NCBI GenBank assembly: GCA_029310945.1
Contig: JARJFC010000003.1
Span: 1 to 64,000, forward strand
DNA from: Leptospira sp. 96542
GTDB taxonomy: Bacteria > Spirochaetota > Leptospiria > Leptospirales > Leptospiraceae
Length of the DNA: 64,000 bases
Direction: 5' to 3'
The translations under genes and the position numbers were made by a program. A model generated the notes under the pieces. That model was not told the origin of the DNA, searched no databases, and saw nothing but the letters and a program-made list of their open reading frames with translations. Below are positions 44,542 to 54,500 of the stretch, piece after piece (position 1 is the first letter of the stretch; every line of letters begins with the position of its first letter).

Positions 44542-45297
44542 GTGATTTTAGAATCTTGCCCCAAAAAACTCGAACTTAGTTTTGCCCCCACAGACATTGC
44601 CAGCTTACAAGAGCGTTTTTTTCTTTTGCAGAAAGAGAGTTTCGAACAAAAGATAGGTCATATCTTTCTCATTGAAGGTTGGGCGTCTAGTGGGAAAGGG
44701 AAGTTACTTCAGGTTTTGACTGAGAGGCTTGATCCCCGAAAATTCAAAGTGCATTCGCCCTATGTGCATCTTTCTGAAGACAGGGGGTATCCATTTTTAT
44801 GGAATTTTTGGAAGGTATTGCCTAGGTTTGGTGAAGTTTTATTTTACCTGAATTCGTATTATAGTCGTTTGTCGTTTTTAAAGTCCCAAAAAGAAATTTC
44901 CGAATTTGAGGTCAACCAAAGGTTACTATCAATCCTCAATACAGAACGAATTCTGAGTAAGGATAAAATTTATATACATAAATTTTTTATGCATCTTTCT
45001 AAAAAGGAACAAAAAAGAAGGCTAGAAGATTCCAAAGACAAAAAGAAATTATGGGAGCTTTCCCCCTTCGACAAAGACCAAGGCAAACACTATAATCGAT
45101 ATTTTGAAATATTTGATTCGATCTTAGAAATTTCAAATACTGAAGATTCTCCATGGGTGGTTTTGCCTGCAGATAAAAAAGAAGAAGCTCGGATTTTTAT
45201 TTTAGAATCCATCATCAAACGAATGGAGTCTATCTTATCTTTTAATTCCAATGAAGTACTAAATGGTTTAAACAAAGGAGCTGAGCTCATACCATGA
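44542..45297 (+). CDS. PPK2-like domain protein, probably non-catalytic half
   Basis: The 251-residue protein has the polyphosphate kinase 2 fold signals: EGWASSGKGKLL (residues 45-56) in place of the canonical GWDAAGKGG, LDPRKFKVH, and PFLWNFWKVLPRFGEV. Where active PPK2 proteins have the Walker-B-like DRSHYGR, this one reads LNSYYSRL, so the Asp is replaced by Asn104. It corresponds to the N-terminal, degenerate domain of two-domain PPK2 enzymes. GTG start. Its end overlaps the active half gene by 4 bases. Confidence 0.8.
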   Translation: MILESCPKKLELSFAPTDIASLQERFFLLQKESFEQKIGHIFLIEGWASSGKGKLLQVLTERLDPRKFKVHSPYVHLSEDRGYPFLWNFWKVLPRFGEVLFYLNSYYSRLSFLKSQKEISEFEVNQRLLSILNTERILSKDKIYIHKFFMHLSKKEQKRRLEDSKDKKKLWELSPFDKDQGKHYNRYFEIFDSILEISNTEDSPWVVLPADKKEEARIFILESIIKRMESILSFNSNEVLNGLNKGAELIP

Positions 45298-46037
45298 AAC
45301 CCATTTATATTAATAAACGCCCGTTAAAGTTTTCTGAATTGGATATGAACCAAACTTTGGATTACCAAACCTATAAAGACAAAATGAACGGTTTACAAGA
45401 AAAACTACGTTTCCTCGTTTTTGAAGCCAATACCCAAAAAAGACCCATTCTCATTGTTTTTGAAGGTTGGGACGCAGCAGGTAAGGGTGGTTCCATCCGA
45501 AGGCTCACCCAAGACATCGATCCAAGGCTTTATGAAGTGCATAACATCGCAGCTCCCACCGCAGAGGAAAAAGCGCATAATTATCTTTGGAGGTTTTGGA
45601 ATAGAATTCCCAAACGTGGCCATTTGGGGATTTTGGATCGTTCGCATTACGGGCGTGTGCTCGTGGAAAGGGTGGAAGGTTTTGCCACGCAAGATGAATG
45701 GTCGAGAGCATACTCTGAAATTTGTTTATTTGAAGAACAACTCCATGCCTTTGGAACCATCATCATTAAATTTTGGCTCCATATTTCAAAAGAAGAACAA
45801 CTCGTTCGGTTTGATGCGAGGAAGAACGACCCGCTCAAACGTTGGAAACTAACGGAGGAAGATTATCGAAATCGAGAAAAGTGGGCGTTGTATGAAAAAG
45901 CAGCCGAGGAAATGTTTTTGCGAACAGACAGACCAATTGCACCTTGGATTCTCATACAGGCAAATGACAAATACTTCACTCGGAAAACAGTTTTGGAAAC
46001 CACAGTGAATTTACTCGAAAAAAATTTAAAAAAATGA
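45294..46037 (+). CDS. Polyphosphate kinase 2 family protein
   Basis: The 247-residue protein has Walker A GWDAAGKGG (residues 58-66), ILDRSHYGRV as Walker B and lid motif, and the conserved RFDARKNDPLKRWKLTEEDY split here as RKNDPLKRWKL. All catalytic residues are present. PPK2 enzymes transfer phosphate between polyphosphate and nucleoside mono- or diphosphates. Because a degenerate PPK2 half is coupled upstream, the pair resembles the fused polyphosphate:AMP phosphotransferase type (class II). The substrate is inferred from that layout. Confidence 0.9.
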   Translation: MKPIYINKRPLKFSELDMNQTLDYQTYKDKMNGLQEKLRFLVFEANTQKRPILIVFEGWDAAGKGGSIRRLTQDIDPRLYEVHNIAAPTAEEKAHNYLWRFWNRIPKRGHLGILDRSHYGRVLVERVEGFATQDEWSRAYSEICLFEEQLHAFGTIIIKFWLHISKEEQLVRFDARKNDPLKRWKLTEEDYRNREKWALYEKAAEEMFLRTDRPIAPWILIQANDKYFTRKTVLETTVNLLEKNLKK

Positions 46038-46038
46038 C

Positions 46039-46656
46039 CTAAGGTTTTTTAAAGGGTTTTTGTTTGATGGGGAACACATAGCGCCTGTTCTCTGTTTGAA
46101 TGATCATTTGGGCATAAAATCCTAAATCCAACGATTTGAATTTTGAACGAAAGATCGAAGCGTCCTCATCAAAAATTTCTTTTCGGCAAACTTCGTTTAG
46201 GTTCCAAAGTTTGGTTTTGGAAATAGAGTGGTATAAAAACCCTTTTGCATTGTTTGGAATTTTTCTTTGTTCGAATTCAGGAATTTCCGAATGACATAGG
46301 TTTCCATCCCGAGTGGTAATCCGAAACTCCATTTCCCAATTTGGTTTTGGCATTACGATTAAATCTTTGGTTTGATTTTCGATAAATAAAAAATACCCTT
46401 GGTAGGCGTCATCCTCCTCCCTTGACAAACTTAAATACACTGGGTATCCATCCACAACTTGTTTTTGCGATTGGGATCGGTCCGAAAAACTTCCAGGGTT
46501 CAGCGCTTTGAACCCTAAATAAAAAATCAAAATGATAAGAACCAAATCGATGATCATCACAATCTGTCGCCACCGAGATTTTTTGTTCTCCTTGCCGATT
46601 TCTTTCAGATAGTTTCTGAACTCTTCAGGAGATTTGGAGTGGTAACCCTTTCCCAT
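46039..46656 (-). CDS. Single-pass membrane protein of unknown function
   Basis: From the ATG at 46656 (MGKGYHSKSPEEF) the 205-residue protein has a charged cytosolic N-terminus, one membrane segment (about residues 33-53) and an extracytoplasmic beta-rich domain with two Cys (about 127 and 161). It has stretches such as YPVYLSLSREEDDAYQGYFLF. No family is recognised. The start overlaps or directly follows the nnr stop, so the two genes share a transcript. The frame is open to 46671, 5 codons upstream. Confidence 0.65.
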   Translation of the reverse strand: MGKGYHSKSPEEFRNYLKEIGKENKKSRWRQIVMIIDLVLIILIFYLGFKALNPGSFSDRSQSQKQVVDGYPVYLSLSREEDDAYQGYFLFIENQTKDLIVMPKPNWEMEFRITTRDGNLCHSEIPEFEQRKIPNNAKGFLYHSISKTKLWNLNEVCRKEIFDEDASIFRSKFKSLDLGFYAQMIIQTENRRYVFPIKQKPFKKP

Positions 46657-46657
46657 A

Positions 46658-48130
46658 TTATAAAATACCAATCATTGAGTTTAGGATTTGGTGCGCGCTA
46701 GGGTTTTCTACTTTCATTTCACGTGAATGTTCTAATAGCGAAAGTGCAAAATGTACAGAATTTACAACAGGCAAACCCAAAGCGAAATATCTTATGATGA
46801 TTCCTGCCAGTAGATCTCCACTCCCCATTACCGATAATCTAGGATTAGGTGACTCCCAAACAAATACTTCTTCCTCTTTTGTCATAAGTAAACTCACATA
46901 AGATTTGAGTAATACATTCACTTGGTTTTTTTTACAATACTCTTTTAAAGGTTTGTAAGCCGATTGGATGGAACCTGTTTTGAAACCGGTCATCTGATAG
47001 AATTCTCCTGTGTGGGGAGTGAGTAGGATTTCATCTGCAAAAGGCAAACTGTCTGTGGATTTAGGTATGGCACCCGCATCCAAAACCAAACGGACTCCCG
47101 GTGCAAACCTGTATCCCTCCAATTCTTTTGGGTATTCCGTGAGACCTGGGCCAACGAGGATGGATTTAGTTTTGGCACAAAATGGATCCTTCAAAAAATT
47201 GAGTAGGGAGGTTGACATGGCCATCTTTGAAAGATCGTCTTTCAAAACCAAATTTTGGATTTGGAGAGAGGGAGATCCGATTTTTGAAATCCCACCACCT
47301 AGGGCTGAAAATGCTCGTTCGGAAAGTAAAATGGCTCCTTCCATACCCGAATCTCCACCGTAAAATACAGCAGAACCAGCGCTATATTTATGATCGTTTG
47401 TTTTTCGTTTGGCGGTTTGCAGTGCTCCTTCCAAATCTGGTTCTAAATAGAATCGTCTGCTGAAATTATTAAGATTGGTATGTGTTTTTGTTGGAAATCC
47501 TATGCTTTCATAATACCTGGGTATGACACTCCCGCTCTCATGGATGTAACCTATATTTTCCCATTTTCGTGTTCCTAGTTCTTCAATGCTATCGGCGATG
47601 ATAAAATTAGAATCCATTTCACAAGCCCACCCACTGGGTGTGTCCAAAGCAATTGTATAAAAGATAGAAGGGTGGTCGTTTAATAATTGGATGATTGTAT
47701 CCAAATTTTTTTTGAGGGGTGGTTTGAATCCGATACCTAGGATTGCGTCTACGAGTAGAACCGATTCGTCCTCATTTTTGTCTAACTGAGTTGTAAGTTC
47801 GGAAAGAGAAAATAGTTTAACGCCCGTTTTCTGGCATAGGGAATGGTAAAACTCTGCTGCTTTTTGTTTGGTCGGTGTTTCTCCAAAACAAAATACAGAA
47901 TGTCCTTCTTGGAATAAAATCTGGGCGAGGGCGTATCCATCCCCACCATTACCACCTGTCCCACAAACAATAAAAATGGAATTTGCCGTGCTCCATAAAT
48001 CTTCGTTTGCATGGTAAACAGAGACGGCCGCCATTCCCATGAGTGTGGTTTCATTGTAACCAAGATCTTGGGATGAAACTTTATCTAATTCTTTAGATTC
48101 TTCTGAATCAAATAGGGGATAAAATTTCAT
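46658..48130 (-). CDS. nnr: Bifunctional NAD(P)HX epimerase / ADP-dependent NAD(P)HX dehydratase
   Basis: The 490-residue protein repairs hydrated NAD(P)H. The N-terminal YjeF_N epimerase domain (about 1-215) has CGTGGNGGDGYALA (phosphate loop) and VDAILGIGFKPPL. The C-terminal ribokinase-like dehydratase domain (about 240-485) has AGSAVFYGGDSGMEGA and the catalytic MGSGDLLAGII. Both halves are intact. It follows the lipoprotein gene by no more than one base. Confidence 0.93.
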   Translation of the reverse strand: MKFYPLFDSEESKELDKVSSQDLGYNETTLMGMAAVSVYHANEDLWSTANSIFIVCGTGGNGGDGYALAQILFQEGHSVFCFGETPTKQKAAEFYHSLCQKTGVKLFSLSELTTQLDKNEDESVLLVDAILGIGFKPPLKKNLDTIIQLLNDHPSIFYTIALDTPSGWACEMDSNFIIADSIEELGTRKWENIGYIHESGSVIPRYYESIGFPTKTHTNLNNFSRRFYLEPDLEGALQTAKRKTNDHKYSAGSAVFYGGDSGMEGAILLSERAFSALGGGISKIGSPSLQIQNLVLKDDLSKMAMSTSLLNFLKDPFCAKTKSILVGPGLTEYPKELEGYRFAPGVRLVLDAGAIPKSTDSLPFADEILLTPHTGEFYQMTGFKTGSIQSAYKPLKEYCKKNQVNVLLKSYVSLLMTKEEEVFVWESPNPRLSVMGSGDLLAGIIIRYFALGLPVVNSVHFALSLLEHSREMKVENPSAHQILNSMIGIL

Positions 48131-49234
48131 TTAGATCCAACGATAAATTTCCAAAGCACCAGCCCGGATCCGAACAGAAAAGATATTATCAAACGAATCT
48201 GTGTAAGTTTCTCTCCATTGGCCTCTTGGGGGAGAGAAGGGAATTCGTTTGTTGTTCACATGGTTTCCATTTTGGTCGTGAACCTGCAGGCGGATGGAAT
48301 TTCCTCCGTCTTCTGTTTCCCAAATATAAAACTCGTTGTTATTGCGGATGGAAAATAAAATTTCCGAAGGATCCTGGATTTCTTTCAACATTTGGTAGTC
48401 TTTGGTGTCGTATTGGAACCGAAATATCCTTCTGAATTTGAACCGTTTGTCCTTTTTGGAATAATAACTGAAGGAACCCAAAATATAATCTCCTTCTGGA
48501 TGGGGCAAAAGTTTATCGAGGGTGATGTCAAAATCCTTAGCTTCGGCACTCACAAATACGGGGAGGTTTGATTCTTTTAGATTCCCTTTCAGTTCCCCCT
48601 CCTCAAAATAGGAAAGCCTCATTTCTTCGGCAATCCTATGGTAAACGAAGAGTTTTTCGCCGTCACCAGGGAGGATGTATTCTATATAACGAAAGGGTTC
48701 TGTGTTTTTGCCCGATGCCCCAAGCATAAATTCGACCACCCCTTTTTGGGTGATTTGTACGATGAAGGAAGGTAGAACCGTGGCTCCCTGGGTGGAAAAT
48801 GCCCCGCTATAGGTTTTATAAACATTTTCCTGCCCTTGCGGCAGTTCCATTCCTTTGGCGGAAATGCGATTTTGGACAATCAGATCTCCATCTTCATTGA
48901 GGGCGATGGTTCCAATTCCACCGAACCGGAAAGGATAGTGCGGAATCCCTAGCGCTGATTTGAATTCGGGGTTTCCAATGGTGGCATCCAGTCGGCCATT
49001 GCGGTCAAAAAGTTTGATGACTGATTGTTTGTTGTCCGCTAGGGCACTCACATTGGATGCTGTGGGAATGGTGAGTGGGACATTGGTCAAAACTTGGTTC
49101 ACAACCACACCTTCGAAGGATTCCGGGGTGGCACCGAGGGGGATTCGGAATAAAATCTCTTCATTTAAATTCTCCACCCGAAAGCGGAGGCAGGAAAAGG
49201 AAAAGAGTAGGCAAAGTGCTAAGAGGATTCGCAT
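48131..49234 (-). CDS. Putative lipoprotein with beta-propeller-like C-terminal region
   Basis: From the ATG at 49234 the 367-residue protein begins MRILLALCLLFSFSC, a signal with lipobox FSFSC (Cys15). The mature part has repeating beta strands with an NHL or propeller flavour: VIKLFDRNGRLDATIGNP, IALNEDGDLIVQNR and IRLQVHDQNGNHVN. The frame is open to 49318, but that extension covers the rimP promoter and has no signal. Similar lipoproteins are found next to rimP in Leptospira by my recollection. Function unknown. It is likely the first gene of the transcript with nnr. Confidence 0.7.
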   Translation of the reverse strand: MRILLALCLLFSFSCLRFRVENLNEEILFRIPLGATPESFEGVVVNQVLTNVPLTIPTASNVSALADNKQSVIKLFDRNGRLDATIGNPEFKSALGIPHYPFRFGGIGTIALNEDGDLIVQNRISAKGMELPQGQENVYKTYSGAFSTQGATVLPSFIVQITQKGVVEFMLGASGKNTEPFRYIEYILPGDGEKLFVYHRIAEEMRLSYFEEGELKGNLKESNLPVFVSAEAKDFDITLDKLLPHPEGDYILGSFSYYSKKDKRFKFRRIFRFQYDTKDYQMLKEIQDPSEILFSIRNNNEFYIWETEDGGNSIRLQVHDQNGNHVNNKRIPFSPPRGQWRETYTDSFDNIFSVRIRAGALEIYRWI

Positions 49235-49289
49235 GATACAACTTCCATTCCCTAATTTTTTATTTACAGGACAACTCGCTTTTCCTAAC

Positions 49290-49318
49290 TTGACAGGAGC
49301 TCCGTTAAATTTTAACAT
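49290..49318 (+). promoter_or_regulatory. Predicted sigma70-type promoter of the rimP-pnp operon
   Basis: TTGACA (49290-49295), a 17-base spacer and TAACAT (49313-49318) lie about 50 bases before the rimP start. The match to the -35 is full and to the -10 is four of six. It is the only strong promoter-like pair before the translation operon. Confidence 0.6.
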
Positions 49319-49368
49319 GGGCTGGGTCTCTTATACAAGATTCCTATTGGAATCTTTTTGGAAATGGT

Positions 49369-49857
49369 TTGGTATATACCGAGGAAAACATCAGAGAACT
49401 TATACAACGCGTTCTCGAACCACCTCTAGCGCTTTTTTCGCTCCAAGTACAGAATCGGAAAAACCACGCCCTCATTGAGATAACGCTTGATCACCTTGCA
49501 GACAAAACTGGTTCGGCCAGTCTTTCGGATTGTGAGACTGTATCAAAGAGACTCAAAGAGGAGATGGATCTATGGGGAGAGGATTTTGACTTCACTCTCC
49601 AAGTCTCCTCAGCAGGAGCAGAGCGTGTTCTGCGTCTACCTGAGGATTTTAGTCGGTTCCAGGGGCTTTTGGCGAAATTAGAAGTTCCATTGGAAAATGG
49701 GAAATGGGAAAAACGAATCTATCGTTTGGGACCTTTGGTTGGGGATTCGATCGAACTTACCTTGTATGACCGCAAAACAAGGCACAAGAAGAACCAAAAA
49801 ACTGTCTCAATCCCCATATCGGAAATACGTAAGGGAAATTTGTATTTAGAAATATAA
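49369..49857 (+). CDS. rimP: Ribosome maturation factor RimP
   Basis: The 162-residue protein has the RimP N-terminal alpha/beta domain (LEPPLALFSLQVQNRKNHALIEITLD, key part ALIEITLD) and the CETVSKRLKEEMD region. The SSAGAERVLRLPEDFSRF motif closes that domain, and an SH3-like C-terminal domain follows. It binds the 30S subunit during assembly. It is first in rimP-nusA-infB-rbfA-truB-rpsO-pnp, the usual bacterial order, and ends 4 bases before nusA. Confidence 0.92.
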   Translation: MVYTEENIRELIQRVLEPPLALFSLQVQNRKNHALIEITLDHLADKTGSASLSDCETVSKRLKEEMDLWGEDFDFTLQVSSAGAERVLRLPEDFSRFQGLLAKLEVPLENGKWEKRIYRLGPLVGDSIELTLYDRKTRHKKNQKTVSIPISEIRKGNLYLEI

Positions 49858-49861
49858 GACT

Positions 49862-51259
49862 ATGGCTACAAAACAAGCAACGAAAGAAATTGGCCTCTTC
49901 GAAGCCATCCAACAATTCTGCCAGGATAAGTCCTTGGACAGAGACCTTGTACTTGGGGTCATCCGCGATTCCTTACTCACTGCTTACCGTAAAAAGGTGG
50001 GTCTTGAGGCAGAATCGGATGACAGGTGCCAAGTGGATTTTGGCTCCGACAATAAAAATGAAATCATCGTATCTGTCCTGCGGGATGTAGTGGAAGGACA
50101 AACCACAAATCCTTTGGAAATTTCACTTGAGGAAGCAACCAAACTCGATGCCACGGCGTCTGTTGGTTCCCAAATCCGGGTATTTGAAAAACCGCAAGAC
50201 CTTTCACGGGTACTTTCCAGCCAGGCGAAACAAATGGTCTTCCAAAGACTGCGGGATATGGAAAAGGAACTTTTGTACCAAGAGTACAAATCCAAAGAGG
50301 GAGAACTCACACACGGTTACTTCCAACGTTGGAAAAAAGACATCATGAGTATCGATCTGGGTAAGGTTGAGGGCATTATGCTCAAAAAAGACCAAAACCC
50401 GGGGGAAAAATACCGACAAGGTGATCGCCTCAAAGCCATCATCTCCAGAGTGGAACTCAGACCCCGCGAGCCAATGCCAGTCATCACACTCTCCCGAGCT
50501 TCGGGTGATTTTGTGAAAAAACTCTTTGAGATGGAAATTCCAGAAGTGTATGATGGCATTGTTGAAATCAGAGACGTGGCAAGAATCCCTTCTTTTCGAA
50601 CCAAAGTGGTAGTGACCACAAGTAAATCGGATGTTGACCCAGTGGGAGCTTGTGTGGGTATGAAGGGTGTGAGGATCCAGGCCATTGTCCGCGAACTTGG
50701 CAATGAAAGGATAGACATTGTCCTCCATTCGGAAGAACCAAGCGTTTTCATTTCCAATGCGATCTCCCCTGCAAAACCTGTGGAAGTTCATGTGGACAGA
50801 AAACGGGGGGATGCGCTTGTCATCGTTCCTGACGAGTCACTTTCCCTGGCAATTGGTATCAACGGATCCAATGTAAAACTCGTAAGTCAACTTTCGGGTT
50901 TTAAGATCGATATCAAAACCATATCGCAATACAATCAGGAATTGGCTTCGCCAGAAGCGAGGGAAAAATTAGACCGACTTTTCAATGCACAACAAGAAGC
51001 TTGGGAAGAAGCGGAAGACAGCGAACAAGGGCAAGACGGAGAGGGAGATGATAACGACGACCTCACTCCACTTTCTGAAATTCCTGGTCTTACACCTCGG
51101 ATCATTGGCCTACTCGAAGCGGGTGGTGTCAAAAATGTGGAAAACCTTCTCGAATTCAGCCCAGAAGAACTATCGTCCATTTCTGGGATCGGTAGAACCA
51201 CAGCGGATCAAATTTTGCGACTCTTACGTGAGTCCATTGAATGGGTAGAAGAGGGTTAA
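49862..51259 (+). CDS. nusA: Transcription termination/antitermination protein NusA
   Basis: The 465-residue protein has an N-terminal RNA-polymerase-binding domain (about 1-130), S1 domain (about 135-200), KH1 and KH2 (about 230-345, with GACVGMKGVRIQAI and LAIGINGSNVKLVSQL) and an acidic linker (EEAEDSEQGQDGEGDDNDD). The C-terminal helix-hairpin-helix domain carries EIPGLTPRIIGLLEAGG and ISGIGRTTADQIL. The HhH tail takes the place of the AR repeats of E. coli NusA. Confidence 0.95.
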   Translation: MATKQATKEIGLFEAIQQFCQDKSLDRDLVLGVIRDSLLTAYRKKVGLEAESDDRCQVDFGSDNKNEIIVSVLRDVVEGQTTNPLEISLEEATKLDATASVGSQIRVFEKPQDLSRVLSSQAKQMVFQRLRDMEKELLYQEYKSKEGELTHGYFQRWKKDIMSIDLGKVEGIMLKKDQNPGEKYRQGDRLKAIISRVELRPREPMPVITLSRASGDFVKKLFEMEIPEVYDGIVEIRDVARIPSFRTKVVVTTSKSDVDPVGACVGMKGVRIQAIVRELGNERIDIVLHSEEPSVFISNAISPAKPVEVHVDRKRGDALVIVPDESLSLAIGINGSNVKLVSQLSGFKIDIKTISQYNQELASPEAREKLDRLFNAQQEAWEEAEDSEQGQDGEGDDNDDLTPLSEIPGLTPRIIGLLEAGGVKNVENLLEFSPEELSSISGIGRTTADQILRLLRESIEWVEEG

Positions 51260-51274
51260 GTTTTAAGGCATAGT

Positions 51275-54028
51275 ATGGAAGAGCAAAAATCGATTAAAGA
51301 AACCCTCCAACAAGGGGCAAGCGGCGATAAGTCCAAAAAAAAATTGGTCATCAAAAAAAAGCCGGCTGCAGCCAGTGAAAAAAAAGAGGCAAGTGGAGCG
51401 AGCACTGGTGGCGCCCCGCAAGAAGGGAAATCTCCTTCTATGTCAAGTCCTGATAAAAAGAAAGATTTGAATGAACTCATCCGCGAAGAGGCCAAAAGAC
51501 AAGGGTTAGGTGCAGGCTCAGGCCCGCAAGCTCCTTCTCAGGCCTCTCCGATTGTTTCTCGTCCAGAACGAAAGATAGAACAACCCCCTGAAAGGGAACG
51601 TCCACAGGTGGATCGCAAACCCGAATCCATTCTTTCTGGCGACACGTCCTCACCCGGTTTTCGGTCTGACGATCGGAAGGGGCAAGGTGGAAACCAAGGT
51701 TATTTTAAGAAAGAAGACCGTAATCCCATTGTTTCACGCCCTGTGGCACCGAGGCCTCCAAGGCCAGATGGTGGCCAAGGCGGTGGCGGTTACCAAGGCA
51801 ATCGAGGACCAGGCCAAGGCGGCGGCGGTTACCAAGGCAACCGAGGACCAGGCCAAGGCGGCGGCGGTTACCAAGGCAACCGAGGACCAGGCCAAGGCGG
51901 CGGCGGTTACCAAGGCAACCGAGGACCAGGCCAAGGTGGTGGAACAGGCTACCAAGGCAACCGAGGACCAGGCCAAGGTGGTGGAACAGGCTACCAAGGC
52001 AACCGGGGACCAGGCCAAGGTGGCGGAACAGGCTACCAAGGTAACCGAGGTGCGAGACCAATCGGGCAAGGCGGTGGACCAGGTCAAGGCTCGAAACCAA
52101 TGGGCGATGCCCCGTTTGGTGCGGGTGGTCCTCCCGGTGGCTCAGGGAGTGCGGGCAAAAAGAAAGTCTTTGATAAGGAAAAGGGTGGTCGTGAAGAAAA
52201 CGAAAACACCAAATTTTTTAAACAAAGTTTTCGCAAACAAAAGGCACAGGCTGCGGCACTGGCCGCTGTTCCCAAAGAGATCTCTATTTTAGAAAACATC
52301 CAAGTGGGTGAGATTGCAAAAAAACTCAATCTCAAACCAGGTGAAGTCATCGCCAAACTCATGAAAATGGGAATGATGGTGACAATCAATAATGTAATCG
52401 ATGCAGAAACGGCATCCATCCTCGCTGACGATTACGGTTGTAAGGTGAAAATTGTTTCGCTTTATGATGAAACTGTCATAGAAGAAGAAAAAGATGCACC
52501 TGAAGATTACATCACAAGGCCACCAGTGGTTACCATCATGGGTCACGTTGACCATGGTAAAACAAAACTTTTGGATACAATCCGTTCGTCTCGGGTTGCA
52601 GAAGGTGAATCTGGTGGAATCACACAACATATCGGTGCCTACCAAGTAGAAACCAACCGCGGTAAAATTGCTTTCCTCGATACACCAGGTCACGAGGCCT
52701 TCACATCGATGAGGGCACGTGGTGCATCTGTTACGGACATTGTTGTCCTTGTTGTGGCAGCCGACGACGGTGTGATGCCACAAACTGTGGAAGCCATCAA
52801 CCATGCGAAAGAAGCTGAAGTTCCCATCATTGTAGCGGTCAATAAAATTGATCTACCGGCTGCCAATCCTGAAAAGGTGAGGCAAGAACTTGCCAATTAT
52901 GGTTTACAGCCGGAAGAATGGGGTGGAACCACTATCTTTTGCGATATATCAGCAAAGAATAATATTGGAATCGACAAACTCCTTGAGATGATCCTTATCC
53001 AAGCAGAGTTACTCGACCACAAAGCCAATCCGAAACGACGTGCCAAAGGAACCATAGTGGAAGCGAAACTCGATCCAGGTCGTGGTGCTGTGGCCACTGT
53101 CCTCATCCAAAACGGAACCCTCCGTGTGGGTGACGCCTTTGTTGCAGGGGTTCATGCTGGTCGTGTTCGTGCCATGTATGACGATTTGGGTAATTCCATC
53201 CGAGAAGCAGGGCCTTCCTTTCCAGCTCTCGTAACTGGTCTTGATGGAGTACCTGATGCGGGTGCGCCATTTGATGTGGTCATCGATGACAAAGAAGCTC
53301 GCACCATCTCTCATAGTAGACAAGACTACGAAAGACTGGGTCAGTCGAAGAACACTTCCACTCGTGTGACCCTAGACAATATGAGTGAGATCATCAAACA
53401 AGGTGCTCTCAAAGAACTCAAAGTCATCATCAAAGCGGACGTTCGTGGTTCAACAGAAGCTGTCAAAGAAGCCTTGGAAAAACTTTCCACTGTGGATGTT
53501 CGGTTGAACGTCATCCATGCGGGAACGGGAGCCATAGTTGATTCTGATATCATCTTGGCATCGGCATCCAATGCCATCGTCATTGGTTTCCATACGAGAG
53601 CCAATCCGAAGACTGTGTCGCTTGCTGAAAAAGAAAAAGTAGAAATCAAATACTATAGCATCATTTACGATGTGGTCAATGAAGTGAAAGCTTCCATGGA
53701 AGGAATGCTCGAACCTGAAAAAGTCGAAAATGTCATCGGTAAAGTTGAAATCCGTGACGTGTTCAAAATTTCTAAGGTTGGAAACATTGCGGGTTGTATG
53801 GTTAAATCAGGAAAGGTCACCAAACAATCCAGTGTCCGTGTGATTTCGAGCAAGTCTGGCGAAATTTTGTGGGAAGGAAAACTCAAAAACCTCAAACGTA
53901 TGAAAGACGATGTGGCTGATGTTCTCACTGGTTTTGAATGCGGTATCTTACTCGATGGATTCAACGACTTTGAAGTGGGTGATGAAATCGAAGTTTACGA
54001 AATCCGCGAGATTGCTCGTAAGCTGTAG
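51275..54028 (+). CDS. infB: Translation initiation factor IF-2
   Basis: The 917-residue GTPase brings fMet-tRNA to the 30S subunit. A long Lys-, Gly- and Pro-rich N-terminal region (1-300) contains seven Gly-rich repeats (about residues 166-260). The G domain has G1 GHVDHGKT (423-430), G3 DTPGHE and G4 NKID, followed by domains II, III and IV. The core is fully conserved. The N-terminal tail is probably disordered and evolves by repeat change. Start ATG at 51275, 15 bases after nusA. Confidence 0.96.
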   Translation: MEEQKSIKETLQQGASGDKSKKKLVIKKKPAAASEKKEASGASTGGAPQEGKSPSMSSPDKKKDLNELIREEAKRQGLGAGSGPQAPSQASPIVSRPERKIEQPPERERPQVDRKPESILSGDTSSPGFRSDDRKGQGGNQGYFKKEDRNPIVSRPVAPRPPRPDGGQGGGGYQGNRGPGQGGGGYQGNRGPGQGGGGYQGNRGPGQGGGGYQGNRGPGQGGGTGYQGNRGPGQGGGTGYQGNRGPGQGGGTGYQGNRGARPIGQGGGPGQGSKPMGDAPFGAGGPPGGSGSAGKKKVFDKEKGGREENENTKFFKQSFRKQKAQAAALAAVPKEISILENIQVGEIAKKLNLKPGEVIAKLMKMGMMVTINNVIDAETASILADDYGCKVKIVSLYDETVIEEEKDAPEDYITRPPVVTIMGHVDHGKTKLLDTIRSSRVAEGESGGITQHIGAYQVETNRGKIAFLDTPGHEAFTSMRARGASVTDIVVLVVAADDGVMPQTVEAINHAKEAEVPIIVAVNKIDLPAANPEKVRQELANYGLQPEEWGGTTIFCDISAKNNIGIDKLLEMILIQAELLDHKANPKRRAKGTIVEAKLDPGRGAVATVLIQNGTLRVGDAFVAGVHAGRVRAMYDDLGNSIREAGPSFPALVTGLDGVPDAGAPFDVVIDDKEARTISHSRQDYERLGQSKNTSTRVTLDNMSEIIKQGALKELKVIIKADVRGSTEAVKEALEKLSTVDVRLNVIHAGTGAIVDSDIILASASNAIVIGFHTRANPKTVSLAEKEKVEIKYYSIIYDVVNEVKASMEGMLEPEKVENVIGKVEIRDVFKISKVGNIAGCMVKSGKVTKQSSVRVISSKSGEILWEGKLKNLKRMKDDVADVLTGFECGILLDGFNDFEVGDEIEVYEIREIARKL
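51772..52055 (+). repeat. In-frame Gly-rich tandem repeats within infB
   Basis: Four units of 39 bp coding [13 protein letters not shown], then three units of 42 bp in which Thr-Gly is added ([14 protein letters not shown]). The copies are nearly identical in DNA, so the array is young and likely varies in number between strains. The length changes keep the frame. Confidence 0.9.
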
Positions 54029-54037
54029 GTTAGGCGA

Positions 54038-54487
54038 ATGAATCCGATTCGAAAGAAGAAGCTCGAATCCGAGATCATTCGTTTGCTTTCAATGGCGATT
54101 TTGGAAGGTAAGGTAAAAGACCCTCGGGTCTTTTTACCGAGCTTTCACCGAATCGAACTGACAGACGACCTCAAACACGCCAAAATTTATTTCACAGCCA
54201 TTTGTAATAACAACGAACGGAAAAAACTCACCCAAGGTCTTGTGTCTTCGGCGGGTTATCTATCCTCTCTCGTTGGTAAAAACCTACATTTACACACGAA
54301 CCCTCGTTTTAGTTTTGTATGGGACAACCAGTACATCAAAAGTTTGGATGTGATAAAACTCATCGATGAATCCAAACCAAAAACTCTGTTTGAAGAATTG
54401 CATCCAAACGAATCCGGTTCCGAACAGGTAGACACACCAGAGACAAAAAGTTGGGACGAAGGTGCGGTCGAGGACAAAACGAATTAG
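54038..54487 (+). CDS. rbfA: 30S ribosome-binding factor RbfA
   Basis: The 149-residue protein has the RbfA KH-like core: N-terminal RKKKLESEIIRLLSMAI, the strand VFLPSFHRIELTDDLKHAKIYFT in short form ELTDDLKHAKIYF, and LHLHTNPRFSFVWDN, key part PRFSFVWD. It helps late 30S maturation at the 5' end of 16S rRNA. The C-terminal 30 residues are acidic and Thr/Ser-rich. It follows infB by 9 bases. Confidence 0.92.
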   Translation: MNPIRKKKLESEIIRLLSMAILEGKVKDPRVFLPSFHRIELTDDLKHAKIYFTAICNNNERKKLTQGLVSSAGYLSSLVGKNLHLHTNPRFSFVWDNQYIKSLDVIKLIDESKPKTLFEELHPNESGSEQVDTPETKSWDEGAVEDKTN

Positions 54488-54500
54488 GTTTGTTTGGTAA

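Noticed and set aside
51705..52100. Long minus-strand frames rich in Leu, Gly, Cys and His opposite the infB repeats
   Set aside because: They are antisense shadows of the Gly-rich repeats; the repetition comes from the infB code and the product resembles no protein.
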